From Deltaproteobacteria bacterium (lineage in GTDB: Bacteria; Desulfobacterota; DSM-4660; Desulfatiglandales; Desulfatiglandaceae): a DNA stretch of 6,250 nucleotides. The translations under genes and the position numbers were made by a program. Below the pieces are notes generated by a model, which was not told where the DNA came from, made no database searches, and saw nothing but the letters and a program-made list of their open reading frames with translations. Shown piece by piece: positions 5,350 to 6,250 of this stretch. Every line of letters starts with the position of its first letter. Position 1 is the first letter of the stretch. The DNA is taken from assembly GCA_021159825.1 (NCBI GenBank), contig JAGHDR010000415.1:1-6250 (forward strand), in the 5' to 3' direction.

Positions 5350-6159
5350 ATGAATATCTTCTTGATCCTCAAGCGCTGGATTGAAATACCCATTCACTAC
5401 AAAACCCTTTTCTGGGGATTTGTGCGAAATGAAATCAAAGGACGTTTTGCCGGATCCATCGGAGGATTTGTGTGGAGCCTGTTGACGCCTCTGGCCAATC
5501 TGCTTATCTATATCTTTGTGTTTTCAGTTGTTTTGAAGGTCAGGTTGAAGCCCATGGAAACGGGCACTGACAGTTTCGCCGTGTACTTTTTGACCGGGCT
5601 TCTCCCGTGGACCGCTTTTTCAGAGGCCCTGAGCAGTGCCACAGATGCTTTTCTGAGCCGGGCCAACCTCATCACAAAGGTGGCATTCCCTCTGGAAATT
5701 CTTCCCATGTCGGGGGTTATCGTCCCTTTCTGTTTAAACGGCCTCGGTTTCCTGATGTTTCTGATTTATTTGATTTTCAAAGGGTATTTTCATATGGTCT
5801 GGATATGGTTGCCCCTGGTGGTGACTGTTCATATGGTGTTTACATTGGGCATGGTATGCCTGATTGCAAGCCTGTCCGTTTTCTTAAGGGATATTAAGCA
5901 ATTTATCGGGACCGCCCTCTCATTGTGGTTTTTTCTGACACCCATCATCTATCCTTTGTCCATGGTGCCGGAGAAATTGCGGTGGGCCATCAAAATAAAT
6001 CCCATGTATCCCTTTATCGAGTTGTATCATCAAGTGTTGCTGCACCATTTTATTTCATTTACAATGCTGGCCTATGCTCTGGGGTTGATGTTATTGTGTT
6101 TTGTGGGCAGCGTCATTTTTTTTGAGCGCTCAAAATACGCCTTTGCGGACGTTTTGTGA
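5350..6159 (+). CDS. ABC-2 type polysaccharide exporter permease (Wzm/TagG/KpsM-like)
   Basis: A 269-residue integral inner-membrane protein with about six membrane segments (roughly residues 38-63, 76-92, 115-143, 150-175, 185-202 and 238-258). It carries the hallmarks of the ABC-2 permease family for surface polymers: RNEIKGRFAGSIGGFVWSLLTP near the N-terminus (26-47), FLRDIKQFIGT (178-188), WFFLTPIIYPLSMVPE (193-208) followed by INPMYPFIELY (216-226), and the C-terminal FFERSKYAFADVL. Such permeases work with a Wzt/TagH/KpsT ATPase to move lipid-linked O-antigen, teichoic acid or capsule chains across the inner membrane. The ATPase gene begins 36 bases downstream. The substrate cannot be told from this protein. 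ATG 5350 is chosen over TTG 5320 because the family begins near the IPIHYKTLFWGFVRNE segment and TTG 5320 falls within the hairpin; no strong ribosome binding site is visible for either. Confidence 0.94.
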   Translation: MNIFLILKRWIEIPIHYKTLFWGFVRNEIKGRFAGSIGGFVWSLLTPLANLLIYIFVFSVVLKVRLKPMETGTDSFAVYFLTGLLPWTAFSEALSSATDAFLSRANLITKVAFPLEILPMSGVIVPFCLNGLGFLMFLIYLIFKGYFHMVWIWLPLVVTVHMVFTLGMVCLIASLSVFLRDIKQFIGTALSLWFFLTPIIYPLSMVPEKLRWAIKINPMYPFIELYHQVLLHHFISFTMLAYALGLMLLCFVGSVIFFERSKYAFADVL

Positions 6160-6181
6160 AAAGGTTTCGCGTAATGAAAAT

Positions 6182-6187
6182 GAGGAG
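6182..6187 (+). promoter_or_regulatory. Ribosome binding site of the downstream ATPase gene
   Basis: GAGGAG stands eight bases before TTG 6196, a strong match with good spacing. A second in-frame TTG at 6190 is only two bases from it and less likely. This supports a TTG start for the ATPase gene. Confidence 0.7.
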
Positions 6188-6195
6188 TTTTGTAT

Positions 6196-6250
6196 TTGAA
6201 CGCCATTGAGGCCGAAAACCTGACGAAAAATTACCAGGTCTATCTAAGGC
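6196..6250 (+). CDS. ABC transporter ATPase, N-terminal fragment (Wzt/TagH-like)
   Basis: The frame starts at TTG 6196 and is open to the end of the window, giving 18 residues: (M)NAIEAENLTKNYQVYLR. The pattern of acidic residues, ENLTK and a Tyr is the usual opening of ABC ATPase domains, with the Tyr near where the A-loop would stack on adenine. The Walker A motif would be downstream of the window. Following the permease by 36 bases, it is most likely the partner ATPase of the same polysaccharide exporter. The start is chosen from the GAGGAG at 6182-6187; no in-frame ATG is available, and a TGA at 6181-6183 closes the frame just upstream. Confidence 0.8.
   Translation, partial: MNAIEAENLTKNYQVYLR

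Noticed and set aside
1..6250. CRISPR arrays, tRNA or rRNA genes, insertion sequences, toxin-antitoxin or defence genes
   Set aside because: No regularly spaced repeats, RNA gene signatures, transposase frames or defence-type domains were seen; coding density is nearly complete with T2SS and ABC transporter genes.

Overview
The window is the 3' part of a type II secretion system (T2SS) operon followed by the start of a polysaccharide-type ABC exporter operon. All genes lie on the + strand and are tightly packed. Base composition is moderate, there are no selenocysteine or RNA genes, and the proteins look like those of a Gram-negative, two-membrane bacterium. The PilM/PilN-like GspL, the short GspC without PDZ domain and the probably lipidated GspD resemble the T2SS of Desulfobacterota (sulfate-reducing 'Deltaproteobacteria', for example Desulfobacterales). 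That placement is an impression from family features, not a database result.

Layout: 1-189 is the C-terminal end of gspK (minor pseudopilin). 211-1581 is gspL (inner-membrane platform, actin-like cytoplasmic domain plus periplasmic domain). 1578-2174 is gspM, overlapping gspL by four bases (ATGA). 2188-2982 is gspC (links the inner-membrane platform to the secretin). 3017-5290 is gspD (outer-membrane secretin), the last T2SS gene here. After a 59-base gap with a weak terminator-like hairpin come 5350-6159, an ABC-2 permease of the Wzm/TagG/KpsM type, and 6196-6250, the first codons of its Wzt-like ATPase, which run off the window. No gene-free stretch exceeds about 60 bases.

How they work together: GspK is part of the tip of the pseudopilus. 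GspL and GspM form the inner-membrane assembly platform that would dock the GspE ATPase. GspC couples this platform to the GspD channel, through which folded proteins leave the periplasm. GspE, F, G, H, I and J are not in the window and are expected upstream or elsewhere. The ABC transporter pair probably exports an O-antigen, capsule or teichoic-acid-like polymer and is functionally separate.

No novel system is evident; this is a recognisable secretion locus. The most unusual signal is a pair of long poly-G runs, G10 inside gspL and G9 inside gspM. Both lie where a one-base slip would remove the periplasmic part of the protein, so they are candidates for phase variation. Lesser points are a low-complexity insert in the GspD N3 domain carrying a GC-rich inverted repeat, a divergent secretin C-terminal motif, an atypical lipobox, and the K-L-M-C-D gene order.
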